A stretch of 64,000 bases of DNA from Chloroflexota bacterium (GCA_013204555.1 JABMNO010000041.1:30042-94041), one strand, 5' to 3'; shown: positions 51,936 to 61,199, counted from the stretch's first letter. Numbers and translations are program-made. The notes: generated by a model not told the origin, from the sequence alone.

Positions 51936-53390
51936 TTACTTCGGCGACCAGAACGCCATGAATCCATCGGCTATTGCGGTCGGTTTGGGGTCGCCAGACG
52001 TGTTGACCACCCAAACGGTATCGATATCGCGCTCCTCATCACCGGGTGAGTTGAGCGGCCCCACCAGATCACCAGCGAACACTATCGACTTGCTATCGGG
52101 CGACCAGAACGAGTGCGACGCGAGGTACTGGTCAAAGAACACATGCATCATCCGTAGCTCGCCACTGGGCTCAAACTCAACAAGATCAGTGAGAGATCCA
52201 TCGTCGCGGTCATAAATCGACCATTCCATGATGCGTGAGAATTCTGCGTTTCGCTTCGCCAGCAAGAGCTTCTGACCATCCGGTGACCACATCGACATCA
52301 AGAAGTCGCCGCGCGCAACAAACTCCTCGTTCCCGGAGGTCGGGTCCACGATCCATATAGCCGACCCTCCGTTCACATCAAAGGAGCCTCGGAGCAGGAC
52401 TATTGAACCCCCGTCCGGCGACCACTTGAACCACGCCGCTGCACCGGCATCGGCTATCCTCTCCAGAACGCCGTTGGAAGGATTGCTCATGTGAAGCGCC
52501 GCTCCCTCATTCGTGTCTATGAGGAAGAGCAGCCGCCCATCGTCCGGCGCGTAATCAGGGGCGAAGTAACGAATAGATCCCCCTTCCAGTCCAGCGGAAG
52601 GCCCCTGATCGAACGGAGCCACGTACGTCAACAGACGATCTCCAAGGTGGACCACCAGCTCCTGGGAATCGTAGGACCAGTCCATATATACCGGCGCTCC
52701 GGGAACTACAGGTACCGCCGTCCTGGTCGCCACGTCGGCCACAAAGACTGTGAGCCCATCCCGAGTCCCGGCAATGAACGCCACACGTTTGCCGTCTGGA
52801 GACCAGAGACTGTAATGCGGGCCACCTGCCACCACATTCCCTGATCCCGGCTCGTTCTCGTACAAGACGTCTGGCGCATCTACCGAACTTCCATCGGAGT
52901 TGGTGGTCATCAACACATATGGCGAATCCGACAACGTTGGAGGTACCGCTGCCGAGTAGAGGATCTTGCTGGCATCCGGTGACCAACCGGGCCACGTGTA
53001 CCCGGGCTTTTGTTCACTCTGGGGCAAAAGCGCTCGATCAGGAGAGATTCGCACCCGATCTGTCCCATCGCCCAGAATTGTGTATATCTGGGAGTCCGAA
53101 CTTACGAAAACTATCCGGTTCGTCACCTCACCTGCTCTTAACGGCAACACGGTGGGAGTCGCCGTAGGAAGTGGGATCAGTGTGGGAATTGGCGCTGGAA
53201 TAGGCGATGAAATCTCCGTCGACGCCGTATCAGCAAGAGCCGGAATGGTCGCTACTGACAACAGCTTCGCAGCAGGCTCTGGAGTGTTCACAAGAGGAGC
53301 AGCTTCAGAGGTACATGCCGTCAGCGCGAATACGCCGATTGCTCCGACCAACATCACCAATGGTTTGAACTGGACTCGGATCAACTGCAC
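51936..53390 (-). CDS. PD40/TolB-like beta-propeller lipoprotein
   Basis: 484 residues. A signal peptide with lipobox LTAC (Cys26) is followed by a Pro/Ala/Thr linker and then a run of PD40 blades recognisable by WSPDG phrases: SPDASKILYSA, SPDGKRVAFIAG, SPDGGSIVLLRG, SPDGQKLLLAKR, SPDSKSIVFAGD and a final FMAFWSPK. This is a membrane-tethered extracellular six-bladed-type propeller, a scaffold for binding proteins or glycans; no enzyme motif is seen. It is placed upstream of the giant subtilase on the same strand (80-base gap), so the two may be expressed together at the cell surface. Confidence 0.87.
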   Translation of the reverse strand: MQLIRVQFKPLVMLVGAIGVFALTACTSEAAPLVNTPEPAAKLLSVATIPALADTASTEISSPIPAPIPTLIPLPTATPTVLPLRAGEVTNRIVFVSSDSQIYTILGDGTDRVRISPDRALLPQSEQKPGYTWPGWSPDASKILYSAAVPPTLSDSPYVLMTTNSDGSSVDAPDVLYENEPGSGNVVAGGPHYSLWSPDGKRVAFIAGTRDGLTVFVADVATRTAVPVVPGAPVYMDWSYDSQELVVHLGDRLLTYVAPFDQGPSAGLEGGSIRYFAPDYAPDDGRLLFLIDTNEGAALHMSNPSNGVLERIADAGAAAWFKWSPDGGSIVLLRGSFDVNGGSAIWIVDPTSGNEEFVARGDFLMSMWSPDGQKLLLAKRNAEFSRIMEWSIYDRDDGSLTDLVEFEPSGELRMMHVFFDQYLASHSFWSPDSKSIVFAGDLVGPLNSPGDEERDIDTVWVVNTSGDPKPTAIADGFMAFWSPK

Positions 53391-53658
53391 TCTTCCTCTG
53401 AATAGGTGATCCGAGACGCGACCGGACCTGTAGAAGTTAGATACGTGATTCCCTCAAAGGTAGTTCGATCACCGGTTCACCATAGCGTAGGGATGTCCGC
53501 CTTAGCTGCACCCCGGTTTCCACAGGAACGCCACATCAACCAACGAAGGCATACCCGTTTTGATCGTCTCATCTCAAATGATGTCGCACAGGGACCCGGC
53601 CACCGCGGCCGCCTGGGAGGGAATGGTCCCGTGGAGGCCTTCTATCGCTGCGTCGCGC

Positions 53659-54519
53659 CTAGCCAGCGTAGTCCAGGCTGATGTCCAACGCCTGCACTGA
53701 ATGCGTCAGCGCACCTATCGAGATCAGATCTACGCCCGTAGCAGCAACCTCCGCTACCGCTCCAAGCGTGATGCCGCCCGATGCTTCAAGAACAGCGCGG
53801 CCGTCAACCATCTTTACGATCTCACGCATCTCAGCCGGACTCATATTGTCCAGAAGCATAATGTCGGGCAAGGCGTTCATTGCGTCCCTCGCCTCGTCCA
53901 TGCTCTGCACCTCAACTTCAATCTTGATGGTGTGAGGCGAGTTCGCTCGCGCCCTTTCAACGATCTCCGCTATCGATAGGCCCTCTTGTTGCAGCGCCTC
54001 AGTGTGATTGTCCTTGATGAGCACACCGTCCCCAAGCGCGTGTCGGTGATTCTGTCCGCCCCCACATGCGACCGCATATTTATCGAACCACCGAAGCCCG
54101 GGCGCGGTCTTGCGTGTGTCGACAATAGTCGCCTTCGTGCCAGAAACTGCATCCACATACTGTCTTGTGGCCGTTGCGATTCCGCTCATGCGCTGAGCGA
54201 AGTTCACCGCCGTGCGCTCGGCCATCAATATCGACCGAAAATTGCCTTCGACAGAAAGCATCGCCGTTTCGCCTTCTACAAATGCACCATCCGAAAGCAA
54301 CGGCGTGGTCGACAGGCTGGAGTCGTGGGCTAGAAAAGCGGCCTCCGCTACTTCGATTCCCGATACAACTCCCGGCACCCGCGCAACCATGGTTACACGA
54401 CCTTCACGATCAGCCGGTATCAGAGACGTAGTAGTCGGGTCGCCGAGCGCGAGATCCTCCATAAGCGCTGCCATCACGGCGCGCTGAATCTCAAACCCCG
54501 GAATCGCCGTCATCGGCAT
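53659..54519 (-). CDS. nadC: Nicotinate-nucleotide pyrophosphorylase (carboxylating)
   Basis: 286 residues. Family motifs: NFAQRMSGIATATRQYVD, DTRKTAPGLRWFDKYAV with catalytic Arg/Lys, GGGQNHRHALGDGVLIKDNH, IKIEVEVQSMDEA, MLDNMSP and LEASGGITL. It converts quinolinate and PRPP to nicotinate mononucleotide with loss of CO2. It follows nadA by 15 bases and is the last gene of miaB-nadA-nadC. No nadB (L-aspartate oxidase) is visible, so that step is encoded elsewhere or by another enzyme. Confidence 0.96.
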   Translation of the reverse strand: MPMTAIPGFEIQRAVMAALMEDLALGDPTTTSLIPADREGRVTMVARVPGVVSGIEVAEAAFLAHDSSLSTTPLLSDGAFVEGETAMLSVEGNFRSILMAERTAVNFAQRMSGIATATRQYVDAVSGTKATIVDTRKTAPGLRWFDKYAVACGGGQNHRHALGDGVLIKDNHTEALQQEGLSIAEIVERARANSPHTIKIEVEVQSMDEARDAMNALPDIMLLDNMSPAEMREIVKMVDGRAVLEASGGITLGAVAEVAATGVDLISIGALTHSVQALDISLDYAG

Positions 54520-54534
54520 CGTAGGCGGTTCGGC

Positions 54535-55755
54535 CTATCGGGCCAGTTCGAGCATTCGCTCGAGTGCGAGCCGGGCGTCATCTGCCGTCGCCGCAGGCAC
54601 CTTGATCTGGTTGATAGTCATGCCACCCCGCAGTCCCTCAAGAACCCAGAGCAGGTAGGCCGGGTGAACCCGGTACATCGTGGCGCATGGACAGACGATT
54701 GGATCAAGACAGAACACTGTCTTATCTGGATTCTCTTTCGCCAGCCGGTTAACCAGATTGATCTCAGTCCCTATGCCCCAGACAGAGCCAGCCGGAGCAT
54801 CAGTCACCATCTGAACAATCTTCTCTGTGGAGCCGTAAAAGTCAGCGGCGGCAACAGTCTCCTGAGTGCATTCAGGGTGCACGATCACGTTGACATCGGG
54901 ATACTTCTCACGGGCGTCATCGATCTGCCCCGCCGTGAAGCGAGTATGTACCGAGCAGTGGCCCTCCCAGAGTATGACCTTGGCCCGACGAAGCGCCTCA
55001 GGTGAGTGCCCACCGAGGGGTTTGAACGGCGACCAGATGATCATCTGATCAGCCGGGATCCCCATTGCCAGAGCGGTGTTCCGGCCCAGATGCTGATCCG
55101 GCAGGAAGAGGACTCGCTTGCCCTGGCTGAGCGCCCATTCAAAAGCTTTATCTGCGTTCGATGATGTGCAGACAATTCCACCGTTCCGGCCACAGAGAGC
55201 TTTGATGGCGGCGGTGGAGTTCATATACGTAACCGGAATAATCTCGCCGGAGTCCCCAAGAACGCCCATCAAGTCGTCCCACGCGTCTTCGGCGTCTTCC
55301 GACCGGGCCATATCTGCCATGGAACATCCAGCAGCCAGGTTGGGCAGGATTATCTGCTGTTCATCAGAAGTAAGAATATCGGCCGTCTCAGCCATGAAGT
55401 GGACGCCGCAGAACGCAACAAACTTCGCCTCCCGCTCGGCCGCGGCCATCTGTGAAAGCTTGAAGGAGTCACCCCGGAAATCAGCGTACTGAACAACGTC
55501 TGCCCGCTGGTAATGGTGGCCAAGAATAGTGAGATCTTTACCCAGCTCGGCCTTCACCTCTGCGATACCCGCGGATATCTCGGCCGGTTTGAGTTTCAGG
55601 TACCGGATTGGCACTTTCTGCCATTCCACACCGGTTCTGAACTCGTCCTCAAGGGTCCGGGTTCGGAGTTCACTATCAGTCTGGCAAAACGCCGACTGCT
55701 CTAGCTCAGTGATCGGAATCGTCACCGGACGCGGACTTCGCGCGCTGGTGGTCAT
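54535..55755 (-). CDS. nadA: Quinolinate synthase NadA
   Basis: 406 residues, the longer form with an N-terminal extension of ~60 residues. Visible motifs: LGHHYQRADVVQYADFRGDS, CGVHFMAETADIL, HPECTQETVAAADF and the C-terminal CLDPIVCPCATMY, which together supply the three cysteines for the [4Fe-4S] cluster. It condenses iminoaspartate with dihydroxyacetone phosphate to quinolinate. The start overlaps the miaB stop by 4 bases. Confidence 0.96.
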   Translation of the reverse strand: MTTSARSPRPVTIPITELEQSAFCQTDSELRTRTLEDEFRTGVEWQKVPIRYLKLKPAEISAGIAEVKAELGKDLTILGHHYQRADVVQYADFRGDSFKLSQMAAAEREAKFVAFCGVHFMAETADILTSDEQQIILPNLAAGCSMADMARSEDAEDAWDDLMGVLGDSGEIIPVTYMNSTAAIKALCGRNGGIVCTSSNADKAFEWALSQGKRVLFLPDQHLGRNTALAMGIPADQMIIWSPFKPLGGHSPEALRRAKVILWEGHCSVHTRFTAGQIDDAREKYPDVNVIVHPECTQETVAAADFYGSTEKIVQMVTDAPAGSVWGIGTEINLVNRLAKENPDKTVFCLDPIVCPCATMYRVHPAYLLWVLEGLRGGMTINQIKVPAATADDARLALERMLELAR

Positions 55756-57056
55756 GCCGTAACCGCCTCCACTACTTGAGTCTCTGTTACCCGGCCTCGC
55801 AACGAATACGCAGTTGCCTCAGTAATCTCCACGTGCAGGAACTGTCCGAGTTCTAACTCTGTGTCCTCAACAAATACAAGTTTATCTGTTCTGGTCCTAC
55901 CGGTATGCGCGCCACGTGTATGACCGTCCACCATTACCTCGAATGTCTGTCCGACTAATCTGCCGTTTATCTCCGATTGAACCTCATCCTGCAACGTCTC
56001 AACAACTCTCAGTCGCCGCTTCTTCTCGTCGACAGAAACATCGTCTGGATACTGGCGTGATGCGATCGTGCCGGGCCGCACCGAGTAAGCCGCGGCATGG
56101 ACCTTATCGAACTTCACGGCGCGCAACACATCCATGGAATGCTCAAATTGAGCCTCCGTCTCGCCGGAGAAGCCGACGATCAAGTCTGTAGTCAGCGCAA
56201 CGCCGGGAATCGTCGCGCGTAGTTCGGCGATCTTCTCCAGATATTCCGCCTGCGTATACCCGCGACGCATTCGTTCCAGAACTTCATCATCGCCAGCTTG
56301 AAATGGCAGGTTCACCAGTTCGCAGACCTTTGGCAGGTCTCTGATGGCCTGAATGATCCGACCCGACATGTCACTTGGATGAGATGTCAGAAAACGAATC
56401 CGATCGAGACCTTCGATTTGCTCCGCTGAATAGAGAAGATCGGCCAGGTCCTGAGGTGGGGAGAAATCGTGACCGTACGAGTCGACGTTCTGCCCCAGAA
56501 ACGTCACTTCTTTCACGCCACGCTGCACCAGCAGGTCAACTTCGTGGATCACATCGCTGACGGTACGGCTGATCTCTCGACCTCGGCGATACGGGATGAT
56601 GCAGAAGCTGCAGAACTTGTCGCAGCCGTGAATAATTGGGACGAATGTTGAGACGGCGGGAGCACCGGGCACGAGATTGTCCAGGCAGCCTTCGTAGTCG
56701 ACACCTAGAGCCAGACCCACGGTCGAGATGATCGGCTCGAAATTCTGTGGCTGTGCCCACACATTCACCTGGGGAAATCGTCGGGCAAGGTCGTCAGTCT
56801 TAGGGCCAACCATGCAACCCATCACGCCAATTATGCGGTCGGGATGCTTATCTTTGAGCCGCTTCAGTTTGCCCAGAGTGCCGGTAGCGGTGTCCTCCGC
56901 GGACTGCCTGACCACACAGGTATTGAGCACGACAACATCAGCCTCAGCAATGTCTTCGCTCAGATCCAGGCCCATGAACTCCAGACCTGAAGCGAGTCGC
57001 TCCGAGTCTGCTTTGTTCATCTGACAGCCAACTGTCCAGACGTGGTAAGTCGCCAT
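55752..57056 (-). CDS. miaB: tRNA-2-methylthio-N6-dimethylallyladenosine synthase MiaB
   Basis: 434 residues with the three MiaB domains: N-terminal UPF0004 domain (VWTVGCQMNKADSE, LNTCVVRQSAED, GCMVG) holding the auxiliary cluster cysteines, radical SAM domain with HGCDKFCSFCIIPYRRGRE, and a C-terminal TRAM domain (GQTFEVMVDGHTRGAHTGRTRTDKLV, described by its ends). It adds a methylthio group to position 37 of tRNAs that read UNN codons, which includes the Leu and Ser class targets of this modification in general. It starts the miaB-nadA-nadC unit, just downstream of tRNA-Ser. Confidence 0.95.
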   Translation of the reverse strand: MATYHVWTVGCQMNKADSERLASGLEFMGLDLSEDIAEADVVVLNTCVVRQSAEDTATGTLGKLKRLKDKHPDRIIGVMGCMVGPKTDDLARRFPQVNVWAQPQNFEPIISTVGLALGVDYEGCLDNLVPGAPAVSTFVPIIHGCDKFCSFCIIPYRRGREISRTVSDVIHEVDLLVQRGVKEVTFLGQNVDSYGHDFSPPQDLADLLYSAEQIEGLDRIRFLTSHPSDMSGRIIQAIRDLPKVCELVNLPFQAGDDEVLERMRRGYTQAEYLEKIAELRATIPGVALTTDLIVGFSGETEAQFEHSMDVLRAVKFDKVHAAAYSVRPGTIASRQYPDDVSVDEKKRRLRVVETLQDEVQSEINGRLVGQTFEVMVDGHTRGAHTGRTRTDKLVFVEDTELELGQFLHVEITEATAYSLRGRVTETQVVEAVTA

Positions 57057-57070
57057 AATCCCAGATTACA

Positions 57071-57098
57071 GAAACCCGCCACTTATCTCAGAGGCGGG
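57071..57098 (-). terminator. Hairpin downstream of tRNA-Ser
   Basis: On the minus strand CCCGCC (57098-57093) pairs with GGCGGG (57080-57075) around a 12-base loop and is followed by TTTCTG. It lies about 30 bases after the tRNA-Ser CCA end and 15 bases before the miaB start, so it may end the tRNA transcript or be part of the miaB leader. The T tract is weak. Confidence 0.4.
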
Positions 57099-57129
57099 AA
57101 TCGGTTGTTTTACTTATTTCAATTTTTAC

Positions 57130-57222
57130 TGGCGGAGGGAGTGGGATTCGAACCCACGAGGGGGCTCAACACCCCCAACCCGCTTAGCAGGCGGGCGCAC
57201 TAGGCCACTATGCGACCCCTCC
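57130..57222 (-). tRNA. tRNA-Ser (anticodon GCU)
   Basis: Minus strand: acceptor GGAGGGG pairs with TCCCTCC (last pair G-U), discriminator G, and CCA is encoded. The anticodon stem CCCGC/GCGGG carries the loop CTGCTAA with anticodon GCT. The variable arm GGGGGTGTTGAGCCCCC is long (class II), and the T arm is GTGGG-TTCGAAT-CCCAC. It reads AGU/AGC codons. Confidence 0.95.
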
Positions 57223-57318
57223 AAGCCATTACTTACGACTATACCTGACCTCGCGTACGCGCACGCAATTTGACTTTGCAGCTTTGATTGGTCATTCAGG
57301 CGGCAATCCAGGCGTTGG

Positions 57319-57873
57319 CTAGAGCCCTTTTTTACCATCTACCCACTCCTGCGCCAGCATGGAGTAGACGGCCAGATCGTGATAATTGCCCTGTAAAAAC
57401 GCCGCTTCCCGCTGGAACCCTTCAAACGTAAATCCCAGCCGTTCCGGTATCGCTCGACTCCGCCGGTTGCCGCGCGCACCGCGGATCATGACACGGTGGA
57501 TTTCTTTTTCCGTGAACGCAATGTCGATGAGTTTCCGGCAAACGCGAGTGGCGATGCCTTTGCCCTGTGCGCTCTCTGAGAGCGAGTAACCCAACTCTCC
57601 AGCGTTATCTTGCGAACCAATGCCTTTTAGATTCGCTGTTCCAACTAATTCACCCTGGTGATACACCAGCCCACCAATACGCGATTCCAACTCTTCTGGA
57701 GAAGTTCGCTGCTCCAGCCACATTCTCACGTCGCTTCTTGACCGTGCAGTCGCTGCGAATGGTAGCCACCTGGCCAGATGATCCCGATTCGCTTTAAGCC
57801 ATTGGAAATACGTCGCCTCGTCGTCCATCGTCAACGTCCGCACGACTATCTCATCGCCAACGCGAATCTCCAT
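57319..57873 (-). CDS. GNAT N-acetyltransferase (RimJ/RimL-like), 1
   Basis: 184 residues from the ATG at 57873, which overlaps the stop of the upstream GNAT gene by one base (TGATG). It has the RimJ/RimL layout: an opening VRTLTMDDEATYFQWLKAN, the acetyl-CoA loop SESAQGKGIATRVC (QGKGIA) and the closing RAIPERLGFTFEGFQREAA. It most likely acetylates a protein N-terminus or a small amine. An upstream in-frame extension to 57948 overlaps the neighbour and lacks similarity. Confidence 0.88.
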   Translation of the reverse strand: MEIRVGDEIVVRTLTMDDEATYFQWLKANRDHLARWLPFAATARSRSDVRMWLEQRTSPEELESRIGGLVYHQGELVGTANLKGIGSQDNAGELGYSLSESAQGKGIATRVCRKLIDIAFTEKEIHRVMIRGARGNRRSRAIPERLGFTFEGFQREAAFLQGNYHDLAVYSMLAQEWVDGKKGL

Positions 57874-58358
57874 CACAAGACTTTCCTCATCTGAGCGCAG
57901 GTCTCGCTCATCTCGATCGAAGTCCCATCTCGCGTGTACTCCGTCCATACGTCGACTACGTTTTCGCCATGTAATTCGTACCCGAGATCCCGATGCAGCC
58001 GCGCAGCATTCGGGTTTTCGACGCCAACCTTCAGGTCAACCGCTCCCAGACCCCGCCCGCGCGCCACTGACTCGACGGCCTCTATCAACGCAGTCGCGAT
58101 TCCCTTTCTCCGGTGTCTCGGCGCCACATCCAGAGCGAACAGATACAGCGCCCCCGGACGCAGTTCCGCCTCGCCTCCACCAATGCTCACAGCCCCCACC
58201 GGCTCGCCATCAAGGAACGCCACCAGCATCTCCCGACGCCCCGCCCCAACCTCAGCGAACCGATTCCGCATGCTCTGCGCATTAGGCTTATGCGTCAGGT
58301 ACCTAGCCAACGGCTCAACGTCGGCTTCGGTGATTGGTCGGACATCAATAGAGTCCAC
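57873..58358 (-). CDS. GNAT N-acetyltransferase, 2
   Basis: 161 residues: VRPITEADVEPLARYL, the strand FALDVAPRHRRKGIATALIEAV with the acetyl-CoA-binding RRKGIA, and the C-terminal NPNAARLHRDLGYELHG. The substrate is unknown. It sits between the DUF402 gene (8 bases upstream) and the first GNAT (1-base overlap), so a four-gene run MoaDE-DUF402-GNAT-GNAT is transcribed leftward. Confidence 0.88.
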   Translation of the reverse strand: MDSIDVRPITEADVEPLARYLTHKPNAQSMRNRFAEVGAGRREMLVAFLDGEPVGAVSIGGGEAELRPGALYLFALDVAPRHRRKGIATALIEAVESVARGRGLGAVDLKVGVENPNAARLHRDLGYELHGENVVDVWTEYTRDGTSIEMSETCAQMRKVL

Positions 58359-58366
58359 GATCTACA

Positions 58367-59023
58367 TCACTCCTTATCGACGATCAGCGCCCGTTCTTCA
58401 TCCGTAATCACCAACGACGGGATGCCCCATTCAGGATCTGGCTTGAAATTGGCCCATGACATATCGAAGGGCGGCTCTCCGGATTGGATTCTCTCCACCG
58501 CGGCCAGCCCGTTCTCCCTCAGCCGCCGTTCATCTTTTGAGGAGAAGTAGCCAATCCTGACCGCCTCGGCCAGCTCATCTTCATCCTTCCAACCCCAGGA
58601 CTTTCGGTCAGGGGCGATCAGCACGTCCAGCATCTCGTCGTGAGTTGAAAATCCGTACTCGGCGCGCACCTGAGGCTGTTCCAGGTTCACGTACCAGCTG
58701 CTGAGTGCGCCGCCCGGACCGTTCCAGAACACCCCCATCGACCACGGTGTGTCAGGTTGAGTGACTCGAAGCGCTCCCTGGCCGCGCCATGGGTATTGCC
58801 GCAGAAACCAGGTCTTATCGTTGATCGACTGCACCTGTTCTCTGGAATGTGGTTCCCAATCTCCGCCCAAGATCAAAACCTCGGTACCCACCGGAATAAA
58901 TGTCACGGTGAGATCCGGTCCGTCTTGAACGACGACAGACGGTGCAACAGCCCGCGATTTACCCCGGTCGATGTCTCGAACGACCACGTGATCTCCGGGC
59001 TTGAAGTAGTCCACTCCCATCAC
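58367..59023 (-). CDS. DUF402 (FomD/Ntdp-type barrel) protein
   Basis: 218 residues. Family features: FKPGDHVVVRDI at the start, WSMGVFWNGPGGALSSWYVNLEQPQ (the barrel part described by its ends), then TRP-like Asp residues in STHDEMLDVLIAPDRKSWGWKDEDEL, the metal-binding acidic set of FomD and the Ntdp nucleoside tri/diphosphatase. It may hydrolyse nucleoside diphosphates or nucleotidyl esters. The start is GTG at 59023 (4-base overlap with MoaDE) or ATG at 59020 (1-base overlap). Confidence 0.82.
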   Translation of the reverse strand: MMGVDYFKPGDHVVVRDIDRGKSRAVAPSVVVQDGPDLTVTFIPVGTEVLILGGDWEPHSREQVQSINDKTWFLRQYPWRGQGALRVTQPDTPWSMGVFWNGPGGALSSWYVNLEQPQVRAEYGFSTHDEMLDVLIAPDRKSWGWKDEDELAEAVRIGYFSSKDERRLRENGLAAVERIQSGEPPFDMSWANFKPDPEWGIPSLVITDEERALIVDKE

Positions 59024-59697
59024 CCCGGCGTGTCGTTGATCCAGACTTCGCCGCCCTCAAAGTACTCCTTCTTCCAGATTGGGACGACCTCTTTCAATCG
59101 GTCCACGAAGTACAACGCGGCCTCAAACGCTGGTCGACGATGCGCGGCGCTCACCGCAACAACCATGCTCTTCTCCCCGATATCGACGCGCCCTACACGA
59201 TGAGCCACCGCCGTCCTGTCGATCTCATAGCGCGCCCGCATCTCGCCGAATAGCTCGCGAATCTTGTTCTCGGCCATCGGCTGGTATGCCTCGTACTCCA
59301 GGTACTCCACATGGCGACCATCGTTATGGTCGCGCGTAACGCCCTCAAAGATGACGATTGCACCATCGGAATCAGCCCGGACGTGCTCTGCGATGGCCAT
59401 GGAGTCCAGTGGCTCTCCGGTCACTTCCACATATTCATTCCGCTCGGCTCCCATACCGCCACTAACCGGCGGTATCAAAGCGAGTTCATCACCATCACTC
59501 AGCACAAAGTCCCGCTCCTGGTACTCCTCATTAACAGCGCACATGATGGCGGTTGGTACATCCCAGTTCGTCGGCGTCGCAGTACCTGCCGCTGTGATCG
59601 CGTCAGACACGGTTGCTCCATCGGGAACTTCAACAGACAGTCGCGAAACACCAGCCCTGTCTTTCAGGCCTGCAAACAGCAACACTTCAATCTGCAA
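59020..59697 (-). CDS. MoaD-MoaE fusion (molybdopterin synthase)
   Basis: 225 residues. Residues 1-81 are MoaD (ubiquitin-like sulfur carrier) ending in IPPVSGG at 80-81; residues ~88-225 are MoaE, with GVTRDHNDGRHVEYLEYEAY, the HRVGRVDIGE block and IWKKEYFEGGEVW. In normal MoaD the C-terminal Gly-Gly is thiocarboxylated and donates sulfur to precursor Z. Here the Gly-Gly is followed by MGAERNEY and MoaE without a stop. Mycobacterial MoaX is a known fusion that is cut after Gly-Gly, so processing is expected. The cofactor would serve molybdo/tungsto-enzymes such as a formate dehydrogenase. Confidence 0.93.
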   Translation of the reverse strand: MQIEVLLFAGLKDRAGVSRLSVEVPDGATVSDAITAAGTATPTNWDVPTAIMCAVNEEYQERDFVLSDGDELALIPPVSGGMGAERNEYVEVTGEPLDSMAIAEHVRADSDGAIVIFEGVTRDHNDGRHVEYLEYEAYQPMAENKIRELFGEMRARYEIDRTAVAHRVGRVDIGEKSMVVAVSAAHRRPAFEAALYFVDRLKEVVPIWKKEYFEGGEVWINDTPG

Positions 59698-59756
59698 GTA
59701 ATCTCACCTTGATTTTCTGGGAGCATCTGGGAACCCTTGGCTACGGAGTATCTTAG

Positions 59757-60290
59757 ATGCACACCAACAAGGTCCTCAACGAATCGATGCCTACAGACGT
59801 CCAGATCATACGATCACGAGCCGAACTGCTCCAGTCTCAGCATGCCTGCTTCGCTTCCGTTGTGGCGGAACGTGAGTATCTTGCGTTCCTGGAACCTCCA
59901 TCGCTGGATGATGTAATCGCATTTAACCGGGCGCAGAATGAGCGCGGCATGATCGCGTTCCAGGCTGTATTAGGCGACCGCGTAGTTGGTTGGTGCGATG
60001 TGCGGCCCGCATTGGTGGAGGGATTCAGCCACAACGGCGATCTTGGCATGGGCATTCATGCTTACTTCCGCTCACAGGGCATCGGCACACGCCTTATTGC
60101 GGCAACGATAGATGCCTGCTGGTCCTCCGGGCTCAAGCGCATTTCACTTGAAGTCTTCTCATCAAATTTGCCCGCAATCCGCCTGTACGAGAAGGTCGGG
60201 TTCCAGACTGAAGTCGTCAAGAGCCGTGGTCGGCTCCTGGACGGCAGGTATGACAATGTCCACACCATGGGGCTGCTTCATGATGGGTGA
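59757..60290 (+). CDS. GNAT N-acetyltransferase, 3
   Basis: 177 residues from the ATG at 59757; an internal ATG at 59787 (MPTDVQIIRSRAEL) is equally plausible, and neither has a good ribosome-binding site. The fold is clear: LGMGIHAYFRSQGIGTRLIAATIDAC with SQGIGT, and NLPAIRLYEKVGFQTE. It diverges from MoaDE and is followed after one base by a related GNAT gene. Confidence 0.87.
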   Translation: MHTNKVLNESMPTDVQIIRSRAELLQSQHACFASVVAEREYLAFLEPPSLDDVIAFNRAQNERGMIAFQAVLGDRVVGWCDVRPALVEGFSHNGDLGMGIHAYFRSQGIGTRLIAATIDACWSSGLKRISLEVFSSNLPAIRLYEKVGFQTEVVKSRGRLLDGRYDNVHTMGLLHDG

Positions 60291-60291
60291 G

Positions 60292-60798
60292 ATGACGATC
60301 AAACGCGCCGAGCCTGACGATGAGGTCAGCATGGCACAGATGCTTGACGTCGTCGCTCGCGAGGAGAAATACATCGGCCTACTCGTCGGCCCAACGCCAG
60401 ACGAGGTTCGGGCCTACTGGGAACAGCCAACGAGCCAGAACAACATCGTGCTAATTGCTTTCGATGATGATGACCAGGCAATCGGTTGGGTCAATATCGA
60501 TCCGGGAAACCTGGAAATATTCCGTCATGTCGCGGGTCTGGGAATGGGGATTCTCCCCGCGCACCGCGGCAAAGGGCTTGGCACGCGACTGATGAACGTA
60601 GCGATGGATGCCGCATGGGATCTGGGTATCGAGAGAATCGAACTACGCGTCTACGCGTCCAATATTCGCGCGATAAAGCTTTATGAAAAGGTCGGTTTCG
60701 TATTGGAAGGAGTCGAGCGCCAGGCACGTTTCCTGCACGGCAATTGGGATGACATAACCAACATGGCGATACTCAATCCGGACCATATGGACAAATGA
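60292..60798 (+). CDS. GNAT N-acetyltransferase, 4
   Basis: 168 residues from the ATG at 60292 (MTIKRAEPDDEVS), one base after the previous stop. It is a paralogue of the preceding gene: GLGMGILPAHRGKGLGTRLMNVAMDAAW and NIRAIKLYEKVGFVLEG align with the same blocks. The open frame extends well upstream, overlapping its neighbour, without similarity. The two probably arose by tandem duplication and may act on related amines. Confidence 0.87.
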   Translation: MTIKRAEPDDEVSMAQMLDVVAREEKYIGLLVGPTPDEVRAYWEQPTSQNNIVLIAFDDDDQAIGWVNIDPGNLEIFRHVAGLGMGILPAHRGKGLGTRLMNVAMDAAWDLGIERIELRVYASNIRAIKLYEKVGFVLEGVERQARFLHGNWDDITNMAILNPDHMDK

Positions 60799-60935
60799 CA
60801 CGTCCACGTTCGTTGACCAGCCGTACTTGCGGACAATAGAATCAATAGTTACGCATACTGAAAAAAACCGATCCTACCCCGGACTTGCGAGATGAATCGC
60901 GTGTACTGGGTGTATTCATGGAGACATAGCAAAGC

Positions 60936-61187
60936 ATGGTTCGCATCCGCCTGCGACGAGTAGGCGCCAAAGGACATCCCTTCTACCGCATAGTTGTGGC
61001 CGACCAAAAGGCGCCTCGAAACGGTAAGTTCATTGACCAGGTTGGCACGTACGATCCGTTCCCGGACCCACCTGAGATAATTGTTGATGAAGAGAAGACT
61101 CTCAAATGGCTTCGCAATGGTGCAAGCCCATCAGAGTCTGTGACTCAGTTATTGAAAAAATCTGGCCTTCTGGAAAAGGTTAAGTAG
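60936..61187 (+). CDS. rpsP: 30S ribosomal protein S16
   Basis: 83 residues: MVRIRLRRVGAKGHPFYRIVVADQKAPRNGKFI (ends given), with GTYDPFPDP and the closing LLKKSGLL. Normal length for S16, a 30S assembly protein. It heads rpsP-khpA-rimM, a common bacterial order, although the trmD and rplS genes usually found next are not here. A GGAG lies 13 bases upstream, further than usual. Confidence 0.97.
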   Translation: MVRIRLRRVGAKGHPFYRIVVADQKAPRNGKFIDQVGTYDPFPDPPEIIVDEEKTLKWLRNGASPSESVTQLLKKSGLLEKVK

Positions 61188-61199
61188 GTGAAATCGGCC

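Noticed and set aside
60112..60291. Upstream extension of the fourth GNAT protein
   Set aside because: It overlaps the preceding GNAT gene out of frame and lacks similarity; the ATG at 60292 fits the family start.
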